From contig CM048554.1 of the NCBI GenBank assembly GCA_026413225.1, positions 76,748,463-76,812,462 on the forward strand: 64,000 nt of DNA, given 5' to 3'. Below are positions 27,301 to 39,082 of this stretch, in pieces. The position numbers were made by a program, and so were the translations under genes. The notes beneath the pieces were generated by a model. That model made no database searches, was not told where the DNA came from, and saw only the letters and a program-made list of their open reading frames with translations. This stretch comes from Otis tarda (Eukaryota; Chordata; Aves; Otidiformes; Otididae). Every line of letters begins with the position of its first letter. Position 1 is the first letter of the stretch.

Positions 27301-30300
27301 AAAGCACAGATAAATTTCCAGCAGAGTAATACTGGAAATTGTTTTCATTTGATTCAGAAATTCCAGAAAGGAAAAGGAAAAAAAAACCAACCCAAACTTA
27401 AAAGCTGTAAATAAGGAGACATTTAGAAGTGCCTAGTCTATTCAAGGGAATTTTTAAAGTTCAAGAACCAGCTCTTTTAAATCTTCTGCATTTGACTTTG
27501 TTTTCAGCCTTATAAATTCAGCCCAACCAAGGGGAAATGAACATAGATTTAGAAAGAATTGCTGAGGAAATAAGATGAGCTCCTTTATGTTTCCCAAGTG
27601 AGGAGAGGTCACACTCTAAAACAACGTAAAATATGGTATTAATTTCAGTCAGCTTGTCATAACACACTGAAGGTCTGAGCTACTTTCTAGCAACATGCTG
27701 AGCCAGACTGAAAACAATAATAATAACAGTCCAACTCCCAAATGACATTCTTCTCAAGCGCAGAGGCTCCCGACACAGAGAAGCAGGCAGCAGAGCCTTT
27801 CAACACCAAATAAGCCAGCTTTTGTGCTGCCTTAACGTCCTCGCACAGACATGTCCTGCTTGACTGCAGAACCATCCTGAGTCACAGCGATGTCCTCTTC
27901 TCTTGTCCTTTCCCGTCTTGAGATGAGGATGCTTCTAGGAAAGTGCTCAATTTCTTGGACAGAACTTGTTTAAGCACAGCCTAAAAACCCTCCCCATACC
28001 CAGCTGCACTGACGCTGAAGGCGCAAATGTCATGCTAAAGTAAGAGTTTGGAAAATGATGCCTAAACGTGGTAACTGAAAAAAATAAATATTTCTCAGTA
28101 TGTTCTTTTATTGTCTGGGAAAGTTGTTCACACTGTTCCTTAAGAGTCTGTGGAAAAACAGAATTGTATTCCAAAACTAATGTCACATTATGACATTAAC
28201 TCAATTTTCATTCCCTTCTTTCTGAGTCAGAAGACGCAGAAGAACATCCCAGATTAAACAAAAAATACATGGAATATTAGGAATATGTAAGACTTGTCTG
28301 GCATAATCTTGGATCTGCATTTGGATAAAATCAAAATGACAAGTATGCAATTACAAATTAATTTTCTCTTTTTCCTTCTTAGAATTCAATTAACTCCTTT
28401 TGAGTAGCAAACTATGATCACCATGTGCACAGGGCTAATGAAACAACCCCCCAAAAAAATAATCCCTGGAGACAAAGAAAAGGGAGAAGTTACTGGAGGG
28501 CAAATAACCCTAACCACTGAGAAGTACCCAAAAGATGCAAGGGATTTACAAAACAGTTCTCAAGCCTATTCGATTAAATCTGAATTCTGAAATTATTTCT
28601 GCTGAGGAGGAACCATTTCACCCAGCATATTATGCACTGATATAATTATTAATACGTCTTCATTCTGGTAGGGAGAAGTAGCTCCTGACCAAAACGGTGA
28701 GCCAATTATAGCAGCAACCTACTAACATTTGCTATAGGAAAATGATGCACAAATAATGGCCACAAAAAATGGCCCGTTTTATGTTTGCTCTGAATACACC
28801 TAATTGCCTACAATAGAATGAAATTTTAAAGATATTGCAAAGGAAATGTTTGGGTTTTTGAGTCACCTGCCTGGACTCTAAGCAATGAACGGAGCCTTTT
28901 GGTCTCCTGGCTCGGACTGATCCCAGCACCTCCTGCCTGAGGGAAGACAGCTGTAAATCACACCCCGCGAGACCGTGTCAACATCCTCCATCTTCAAATG
29001 GCCTGGTAGGATCACCCCATACCTGGCAACGCTTGCAAGATCACGTAGGCAGTTGCCTCTCAACCTTTAGGATTTAAATTTTGCTGGCCCAACATGCAAG
29101 GAACTCAGAAAACCTCTCGAAACGCGTGGCCTCTGAGTGAAACCGCTTGCACAATGTGCAAGAGGATGGGAGGAGAGAGGAATGTTTTTGGATTTTGCCC
29201 ATCTTGCAGAATACTGAACAATCTTAATTGCGTCATGTATTAGAGACAATAACGAAGGATCTGAGTTGACTTTGTGTGGAGGCACAGCACCAATTTGAAA
29301 CAAAATCTCAGTCTGAAAAGAATAAACACAACTCCCTCAATAAAGTACTGACTGGAGGCAGCAAAGGTGGGAAGACTGAACAACTGTGTCCCAGCATCAT
29401 GAAGAAATATTTATTCCTAAAGAAAGAGGTTTGCTTAACAGAGGTGATTGGGGAAAAAGAGGCAGAAGGTTCCTAAAAGACAGGTTGCTTTTGATCCTCT
29501 TAATATACTAGATTAAAAACAATTTAATTTCTTTTTGACAGAGGTCTTGGGAGCATCTATATCTTGGCTAGCTTTAAAATACTTTATAAACAATTCAGTC
29601 CCATCTCTTGCTATTTATTCCTTTAAAGGAGAGTGTTAGGTAGGAGAAGCTAGTTCCTGCAGCCAAAAACGTATTTAAATGCAGAGATGCTACCTGATTG
29701 AAGCATCACATACATTTACAAACTTCCCTTTAGGACTTTCCAGTCTCTAACTTGGACATCTCCCCATGGGAAGCAGGGAACCCTGAGGATGATGGGAAGT
29801 GCTCACGTCTGGGTTTCCCAAAAGGCTGCAGCCGTCCTGGTGGACACAGCACTCATGTCCTAAGCATTCAGCCTGACGCCAGCATACCAGCACTGATATG
29901 TCTTACACACTGAGGCCAGGTTGTCCTGGCAGCTCAGCGTGGAGGTGCCTTCCCCCATGAGAAGGAAAGAGATAGCAGCCACTGACTACCACCTTGCCAT
30001 CATAAACCTTCTGGCATCGATATGGCCGATTTTCACATTAATTTATGCCGTTTTTAACAGTGAAGGACTCAATTTCGCTGAGGTGAGCAGCAAGGACAGG
30101 GTGAAACATTTCTTTGGCTTTAGCTGGTAACGTGTAGAGCCAACATCTGGAGAAGAAGCCTGGCCTCGCAAGAAACTGCCTGGGTAGCGTGCCAGGACTG
30201 GATATTTCATACACCACCACAACAGAGCAGTACGTACAGGAGTGAGCATGTGCTGGCCCTTTGCATGCCCCTATTTGTGTTTGCAACAGTGTGCTGGGCA

Positions 30301-30823
30301 GTACAGGCCCTCTTCCTTTGGCTGGCCCTAGAAGAAGTGGGGAGACCCCAGCAGAAGGGATGGAAAGCTGTCAGCATCCCAGCTAAAGCTGCTCTGCCGG
30401 GTCTGCCAGCATCCTCCCCAACAGCCCCCGGCAGCAGGAACACCCCCGAGGTACAACACCTGCTCCAGAATAGGAGAAAAGTCTCTTATCTGGTGTAGCA
30501 TCGCCTCGGCAGAGGAGCCTGTGAGAGGCGTGCAATAAAAACAGGGTGGTAACCGTACATTGCTGGGACGGTTGTGGCTGTGGGGAGCCCTTTCAGAGTC
30601 ATAAGGCAAGGCAAGGCCGCTGCCCCAAGGGACCTGGAACCGCATTTGAGCTGATAACCACACAAGCACACACACACAAACGGGCGCAGAGCTAGAAAAG
30701 CCAGAAGCGAAGGGGAATCACATTTAAGGAATAAAAACAACAGCAGCAAAAAAACTTTCTTTCCTCCCCACAGAATCTTTAGAAGGTTTTGAGTCCATTC
30801 AGTCATGGCATTTTCACACAGGG

Positions 30824-30841
30824 TTTGTTTAGGTAAACAAA
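30824..30841. promoter_or_regulatory. Palindromic forkhead/FOXO site in the FOXO3 intron
   Basis: The sequence TTTGTTTA GG TAAACAAA is an exact inverted repeat with 8-base arms. It includes one perfect FOXO consensus octamer, GTAAACAA (30,833-30,840), and an opposing TTGTTTAG. Flanking DNA to about 30,930 has the look of conserved non-coding sequence. Binding by FOXO3 itself or another forkhead factor is an inference. Confidence 0.45.
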
Positions 30842-33079
30842 TTGCTTTTAATGAACTTTGTTAGCCCTCCTAAGCCATTTGTTAAATGCAGGGTAATTGC
30901 AGGATGTGGAGGTGACAGTTTTACCAAGAACCTTTTTCCTCTAAAAAGCTCCTTCACTTGCTGCTAAGAAGCAATCTGCACTTTGTACCAAGACCACCCT
31001 TAAAAAAACGCTTCCCTCTTTTGGGAGAAAAAGAACACAAGCTCTGAACCGTGTCTCTTTCAGAACCAGTTTCAAAAATACTAAAACTTGCTGGCTAGCA
31101 CCCAAAAGGATTTATACTCATCAGCAAGATAATTCAGGCTGCCTTTTCTAACCAAATTCAGCCTGTGCAGCACTGGCCCAACCCCTCTGCCTTCCAATAG
31201 ATGGACAAATCAAATCCTCGGATGTGGCACCAACCCCTCCTGAAACCCATGGATGGCACAGGGGCTCACACCCTCCCCAAAGCACATCCTGAGTTTTCTG
31301 TTTTTTTACTATAAATTAAAAAAAAACTGCAGCACACTTCAACACTATTTGAAAACAGTATCAAACTCCTCAAGACATATGCCACCAGTCTCAAGTATGA
31401 GGTCTCAGAAATGTTCTTTTAGTGGCTTTAATGGCCCCTGTCCCCACTACACTAATTGAAAAAAAGACAAAAAGCAAAGCCTTGCCCCTCTGTGGCTCAG
31501 CCTTGCCATGCTGCATGGGCTTCGGGCATAGAGCGGTATTTAAGACGACCTGGGAAAGCGCCAGATTAAACAAAGCTGGGCGCGGGCCGGCGCAGCGGCC
31601 GAGCCCAGGTTCTGTCCTGACCTATATTCACGCCCTGGCAGCTGAGCAGGCCTCAAATCATCCGGCCAGCACAGGATGGGGGAAGTGGCCAACAAAAATC
31701 TGCAGGCAAGGAGGCCATGCAGCCCAACCCAAATTTCTTCAGAGATACAAATAAAAGATCACATCCACTGCTGAACTAATAGATGTTACACCTGTGGCAT
31801 AGCTTGGCTTCACACGGCAGACCGTACATCTTCAGCCCTTCAGAAGACCTCAGATGCCAGGGGAAACGCTTGGGTTGGGTTTGCTCTTGTCAGAAACCGC
31901 AGAGTGCAGTGACAGGACCACTGACGGAGAAGGACCTTTCATTTCCTCAGCACCAGATTGAAATCCCACCTGGGTCAGCTTCTGCTTGCTGCCTGATAGC
32001 TGTTAAAAAGCCTCCATAAAACGAGTTGGCTGTTTTAATCCAGTTTCAAGTGGATTGCGCTTAGATCCCAAAGTGGTAAAAGCTTTAGCAATCAAGTGGA
32101 CAGGCACATACCCTCCATGTAAAGCTCAGTACAACCAGTACTAATCAGCAGCAACCATGCAGGAGAGAAGCCAAGGACAGAGAAGAGGCTGGAAATCCAG
32201 TTACCCACTCCATTCCTAGAAATGATTCAGCTAGATTGGACTTACAGCAAATGGGCAGAAGCACAACAAGCAGCTTGTCTTTGCTCCCTACGTTTTATGA
32301 ATAAGTGTTTCAGCTCCTGAACCCTTGATCTTTCTTCCCATAAAATGCTATTGCAAAAGCCAACTCATATTTTCCACACACATGGAAAAGTATTTGCTAC
32401 CCATTCAACTCCTTAAACAAACACATGCACTTACTAACCAGCTTTCTCCCTCACCCTCTTTGCACTTTTTGCTTAGAAAATGCTTAGGCTTCTTCTTTTC
32501 AGGTCTTTCATTTCAATATTATAGTATTCTTTCTGCCTGCTCCATCTCTAACTTTCGGAGGGTAGCAGACTACTTCAGGATGATGAAGTAATTTTAAACC
32601 ATTAAAAAGCTTGGTTTTTTTTATTTTATTTTAAACCATTAAAATGAATACTAGGATTTCTGCTTTCTGTTTACAACCTTAGAATACGGTGTTTTCCTGT
32701 GAGATTTTTCACTCTTGTAGAGCAGCTGACGAATGAGAAACTAGTAAACGCCTTCTCTGCATTGTAATAAAATAATTATTTTTTAAAAGTTTTAAACTCC
32801 CTAAAGCACAGCAAATAGGAGAGGCGAAGGGGGTGTTTGGGAAGTTGTACATGTGCAGTAACTATGTGTTACTTCCAAAAACATGCTTCCAGCTGTTATC
32901 TATAAATATTGGCTTGAAAATGAAGCCCTAGACCAAGTGCCAGCACGAGTCGAAGCTGTCAGCCGCTGGGCTGACATCGTGTACATGCCGTGCTGTCACA
33001 GAGTGTGCTGGTCCCTCCCGTCCTGGTGTGTCACGGGCATTGCATCACTGTCAGTGAAATAACGCAGCCGCCCCACCGC

Positions 33080-33103
33080 TTTTTTTTTTTTTTTTTTTTT
33101 TTT
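33080..33103 (+). repeat. Poly(T) tract, 24 bases
   Basis: Uninterrupted T run (poly(A) on the minus strand). It separates two stretches that look like conserved non-coding DNA. No retrotransposon body was recognised beside it. Confidence 0.95.
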
Positions 33104-34646
33104 AAATGACAGCTAATTTCAACACAATAAATCTCTGAGCCTATGCCCAGCTCTATCGCTCACGCAGGCCAACGGTACACTGCTTGTTAGGACCTTTCTT
33201 TTTCCTCCATCATGGCTTTATTTGGGAAAAATAACCCTCTCGCCACCTGAGAGATGTCATGATTAAGCTCAAAGATTGGCAGCCATGTTATTGCCTGTCG
33301 TTATCCCCTTAGGCCTCTGGGATTACTGCTTTCACTGACCATTATCGACGCTCTCCCAGGAGCCATGCGCCACGTTAAATGGCCTCTCTGACAGCCCCTG
33401 CAATCCACCACAAACCCTGAACACTCCTAAAAGGCCCCAGCAGCCGCTGACAAATCCCAGCAGCAAAACACATGAAACTTTTCTGGGCACTAACGTGGAA
33501 GCAGCAATAGGTGTGATAAGTACCATCTTGCTAGGCTTCTGCCCTTCATTGCTGTTCGGCGGGCCGACAGCCATGGCCAGGCTGCCCACATGGCTTTCAA
33601 AGAGCATCTCGATGCCGTGGTCACAAGGCAGAAAAGTTCGTTTTTCCAGCTTTATCCACTATTTACCTGTGGCAAACCTGCCGAGTGCCGCTCTTTATAA
33701 TGGCAGAGCTGTCCGTGGCCACTGCTTGCCATTTTAGCGAGACACTAGAGTCCATCAAAACATCTTACAGTATGGTTCAACCACAATTTTACAAAAACAC
33801 TGCAGTTTCCTTAAAAAAAAAGTATTGTCAAGAAAAAAAATCCCTTTTTTCTGTATTCTGACAGCACAGGAAAAACACACTTTGGGAGAGCTTTCAAGAG
33901 GGTATCCCAAATGATGGACACACAGAAACCACTGCCGATCTCTCCGGAGTACTCTCTTCTCATTTTGACAATTAAATGCATTAGCGTAAGGTTCAGCATC
34001 GGCTGCAGCTGTGAACGCTCTAGCTGAAACCTGCAAGCTACATACTTGCTCAACCAGATTCATGTTATTATCTTTTCCCTTTCCCTTCGTTGTGGCAAGA
34101 GTAACAATTTAATTAGATAGGGGAAGAAAAAAAAAAGCCCGTATTATTTATAACTATCACGCAAGACATTATTTTTAGCCAAAGAACTCCTAAGAAAGAA
34201 GCAGTGCCCAGACCGATTTTCGTGTACAACTTCCTGAATTTGTGATTCAGAGCCAAATTTCAGGGACAAGTTTAATTTAGGTTTTGGTCCTTTCGACCTC
34301 GGTGCATTAGCAAGAGCTCTGGTTTTACTGCCTGCAGCTTCACTGCTTCCAAGCTCTACAGATCTAAAACTCAACAGGTCCATCAGCTGCAAAACCAGCA
34401 ACGCTTCAGAAAAGGCAGCCTTCGGAGAAATAAAGCAGTCAGCCTCCTGCAGTTCTCAGGGAAATTTGGGAGGTGGGGGAGCGTGTACCCGGGCGCAACA
34501 CCACACTGATAGGAGCGGGACATATCCCGTTACAGGAACTGTGCGTTCGCAAACAAGTGCTGGAGTCACAGGCTGTTCTGTGCCGTGTGGTGGAGATAAC
34601 ACCGACAGGCTTCACGCTGCAAATTCACCCGACCCAGCAACCCCGC

Positions 34647-34663
34647 TTTTTTTTTTTTTTTTT
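34647..34663 (+). repeat. Poly(T) tract, 17 bases
   Basis: Uninterrupted T run following a CCCCGC stretch. Simple homopolymer. Confidence 0.9.
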
Positions 34664-37600
34664 AACCTGAACTATATTTGACTTCACTGTCAAGTATTTC
34701 AGCGCAGCTGCTATTCTCAGGTTCTCCTAAAATACACACAGTAGATACTGTACTACTGCACATATAAACATCCACCTTCCTACCGCAGCTATTTATGATT
34801 AAAATAACTTTTCTCCATTTCTGTTTTCATTTCCTCTCTCCAGGCCCCCTTCTACATTGCATAGGACGTGCTTTCAAGACTGCACCCAGGACCAACCTCC
34901 AGCGTGAAATAAAGAAATAAAATGTTAGCCTAGTTAAAAGTTTAGAATTTAATGTCCAGGTTCCCTTGTGAGTGACCTGTAAACAGGACTTGATCTCCAG
35001 TGCCTCAGGGTTTAGGTAAAAGAAAGAAATGAAAGTCAGCAACGGGCTACAGGGGTGGTAGAGGGGAGCTGCCTGTCATCTGCTATCCCCTCAGATACGA
35101 CCAGTGTCAATTCCAGTCTCTGCTGGGCTTATTCCATATCTTACTGGGGATTGCACAGGACAAGTGCTCTCTAAAATTCTGACCCAACTGCAGCTATCAG
35201 GGTCAAAAATTGTGCAGCTGCACAACAGCGGCACTCAGCAATGGTGAATGTTACTCTGTCTAAAAACAAACTCCTTGGGTGAAGAAGAACATACATGCTT
35301 TTTGGCTGCACTGGAAGAGGACAAAACGGCAGTGTGCACTTTAACAGGCTCTTCCACTCTTCTGGGACACTTTCACAGTTCAGGGGTCCTCCACTGATGT
35401 GATGCACGACAAGGAGCCAGTGGCTCCTCTGCAGTGAAACCCACACCATCACCTCCTGAACTCACCCGTCCAGCTTGGCAAAGGGTCTTCCTCACGCAAA
35501 TAAATCTTGATTCCATCCACCCTTGCACCAGACAAGTGTGGAGGTAAAAGCATTAACACTGCAGTTACAGAGCTGAGGAGGCCATACACAGGAACAGACA
35601 CTCCCATCTCCCCGGTCACCCTGTTTTTCAGCTGAGCTCCAAGCAGCAGCTCTGTACTGCACTCAGCCAGGAAGTGGTCGGGATGTTCAGACACATGTTC
35701 CCAGCACCTGGTCCTTATCCAAAACCTCCCTTAGAGATTCCTGTTCAACTCAAGAAGATCTTGCTCTAATCTAACGAATCTATTCTTCCGTACTTGAATA
35801 TGTTCAAGCCCAAAGCTTCTTTTCCTCTCCAAGCTATTGCACAATGTGCAATTTCAGCATGACATTAGCCCTGACACTTCTGGAGGACTAAGAAAACCCC
35901 TCCTCACCCTCAGAAACGTTACTCTGGACATAGCTGAGCAGCCTCATGCCCTGTCCACTGATCATCCTGCCTACTCAGCCAACTATTAAGAAATAATTAA
36001 CCCACACTGAGGCACAGACTTTTTTCTGCCTGATGGGATGGGGCGTCAAGTTTTCAGCGTGAAGTTCCTTTGCACTGAACCCAGTATGTCCTAGAAATCT
36101 TTCTGTGGGCAGCTGTACTCTGCACGAACAGTGATATAAACAACAGAGATTAATGGGGTTCATCTCTCACTGTTAGAGGAAAACAAATACAACTGTTGCA
36201 GACCATTTTTACGCGATAAAGGAGTTCAGGGAGTGATGCTGAACCCAGACTCTGTGACCCCGGGGCACGCATCCAAGCACAGCAAGAGGAAGCACCCACC
36301 GCAGGGCACTGGATAGGAATTACTCAGTTCCTGAATCTGAGCCACAGGGCACCCTTACAGGTCCCAGCTGTGGGCACGGGCACTAGCATCGCAAGGCTGT
36401 GTTTCAGCAGCACTGCACTCTGCGCTGCCTCCTGCACGGAGTCGCTTCTACTCATTTACCCGTGGTTAGAATCCGCTGCACAACTGAAGGCTCATCGGGA
36501 GACAAGCAGCAGCTCTATTTGGTTTTGGTGGAATGCAGAGCATGGGAAGTGGTTGACACCAGTTTGTGTAATTTCAGTCTTTCTTGGATGCTAAGAAAGG
36601 TTGCATATTGCTAAGATTCTTGCTGTTGCCACTAATTCACAAATGCAGAAAAATGTTATTTAGCTGTGTTAAACACAATCTAATCAGAGGTCTCATCGCA
36701 CTGGAGTGGAGATGGTGCAAATTCACAATCCCAAGCGGCACGTTTCCCTCCAACAACCACAGGACAGCTACCTTAATCCTAGAGTTGAGCCCAACCAAGT
36801 AGCTGGATACCTCCATAAATACACACACTCTGAACCTGTCACTTCCTTACACAATCTGGTAGGTTTCCTAAAGAGCTGTTGTTTCACACGAGCCTTAGTC
36901 TTCCTTCTCCTTGCTTTTAGGTTTCCCTTTATTTATAATTACGGAATTTGCATGAGGACTTTATAGCAACTTGCACTTCTAGGATGGAGAAGTGAAATTT
37001 GTGATCAGATGCTCCAGATACCTCTGTATGTCAGTAAATAAGGGGATAGGGGTTAAAACAAAAATACCGTGTCGCTACTTGTCTGTGCTGCCTGTTCTCC
37101 CTGCTCCAAAGCCCATTGCTGGAGACATGAGGCTGGTGCTTCTCCTGGCCCGGCACTCTCAGGTCCCTGATGCAGAGCAGGGTACTCTTCTGAAACCAGT
37201 CAGAGGAAATCCCCTCCTTTGCCCTGCCTTGCCCTCAAGATCAGACTGACAGGGAAGGCTGTTGGAAGATTTTTTTTGTCCCGACTTCTGGCATTGGATC
37301 CTCTGGACAGCTCATTTAACAGACATTCTGCACCTGCAACGCCCTCAGTTCTCCCTGGTCTCCGTACATAGTACATCATGTTGTGGCTTCTGTCTTTTAA
37401 CAATGGGGCTTTTGTTTGTCATAAGGTGATAAAAAAAGTGTTTTGTCCAACATGGTGTGTAGGCCAGATCTCTGAGACTCTTTGGAACAAGATCCTCATT
37501 GGCATGGGTGACTGGTCCAGACCCACAGGACTTCAGGCACATTAAAAACTGTTTCTTTGTAGGAGAGAAAGGTGCATATATATTGCAAAAATAAACCTAC

Positions 37601-38508
37601 CAGCATGTCAGAACCCGAAGTTGTATGTTTTTCCTTGATTTTTTTTTTGCCTACTTTTCACACCTTTTTACTAAAAGAAGTGGTTTACAGCTTGGACACA
37701 TGCATCAAACAAAACTCTGCTTGATAGCCTTATCTCAACCCACAGCATGTTAACTCAAGGTTGTTACCTCTCCTGCCTCCTTTCCTCGCACACTGGAAAA
37801 GGTGGAAAATAAATTAAAACCACAAAGGGCACATGGAAGAGCTTGATGAAGTATACACAGGACATATTTTCCAACTCACCTTCAATCTCTTAACTTTTCT
37901 GTTTTTCTTAGACACTAGGTGGTATGCGCAGCTTCTTCTATCTACACAGGCTGCCAATTTCTAACTGGTGTAGGCTTCAATACATGATACGCAGCACGGA
38001 AAACAAAAGTTTTTTAAACTCCCCCACCCTCCACAAATGCATAGGAAAACCTCAGCTGGCAGCCAGCATGCTGCAGTACTGACATTCTTTCTAAAATCAA
38101 CAAACCAGCCCCCAGCATGTATTGCTGCAGAGATACTTACCTGCACTTTAAATACATATACTTGAATTTTTTCTGAACGCGCAGAAAGCATGCAATGTAA
38201 AAAGAAAACAGTTTTAACACGACACAGAGCTGCACAGTAATGCTCCCTCCACGTTTCGCAGCTAAAGCTTCAGCCGACAGCGCCGGCTACATGACAGAAA
38301 TACTCCATCAAGTCAGTGCTACAGCTCTGCAAAATTGTAAATGATTACAGAATAATGCCCTGCAATCAAAGAACAAAATGTGTGCTGCAGATTAATCACT
38401 TTCCAAGACGGGAAAGGAAAGATAGGCTTGAGAGATAAATCTGGCCGGGGTGTTTATGCAAGCGTATCATGCTCCTTAGTACTGAATGTCCCAGAACTTA
38501 CAGAGGAA

Positions 38509-38516
38509 GTAAACAA
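38509..38516 (+). promoter_or_regulatory. Perfect FOXO consensus octamer GTAAACAA
   Basis: Exact octamer just left of the G-rich/GT repeat at 38.5 kb. A second copy lies about 570 bases to the right. Could be chance. Confidence 0.22.
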
Positions 38517-38520
38517 TGTG

Positions 38521-38554
38521 CTGGGGGGGCGTGTGGGGGGTGTGTGTGTGTGTG
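38521..38554 (+). repeat. G-rich and (GT)n low-complexity stretch
   Basis: A G7 run, then GTGTGGGGGG, then seven GT units. Polymorphic microsatellite; possible but imperfect G-quadruplex. Confidence 0.85.
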
Positions 38555-39074
38555 CCCATGCCCGCGCTCACAACCCGAAATAGGACAGCTTGTGAAAAAT
38601 GTCTAACTTTCAGTTATGAAACACTAGCGTCAGAGGTTCCTCGATTGCCGGCTGTATTGCTAGGGTCTGGGAAAAATCTAAAACAAGGACCTGTTTAGAT
38701 ACAGCCAATGCTTCGCCTCGGCACTTCAAACTTTCCTACAAAACTCCACGAGGACGCCCAGGGACTCCCGAGCCCTCCCCCCCAGGTCCCCTCAGCAGCC
38801 GTAGCGGACAAACAGTGTGCTGGAAGGCAGCTCCTGGTTGGGATTTACTCCTGGAAGCGTGCTCCAGCAACCTACATTTCCAGTGTCCCTCTAGCATATG
38901 ATCACGCTGCTTTTGGCTGCTTAAGCAATGCCAGCTTTCATGCGTTCCTCATTTCCGTGTAAACATATTTACATTTGTAACTCCTAACTGGCTTAACGCT
39001 ACACAGGCCTTTTGAGGAAAACCCTACCAGCACTTGAATTAAATGCAACACTTTGACAGTCAATTACGAACACA

Positions 39075-39082
39075 GTAAACAA
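39075..39082 (+). promoter_or_regulatory. Perfect FOXO consensus octamer GTAAACAA
   Basis: Second exact octamer within 600 bases of the one at 38.5 kb; a near match (GTAAACAT) lies between them at about 38,959. A weak local cluster. Confidence 0.25.

Larger units (their letters stand above)
10937..30823. other. Intron segment, no gene
   Basis: Twenty kilobases of AT-rich intron with few features: the GATA cluster at 12.2 kb, the GC hairpin at 21.3 kb and short A or T runs. No interspersed repeat body, exon or RNA gene was recognised. Very old repeats could be missed by eye. Confidence 0.65.
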
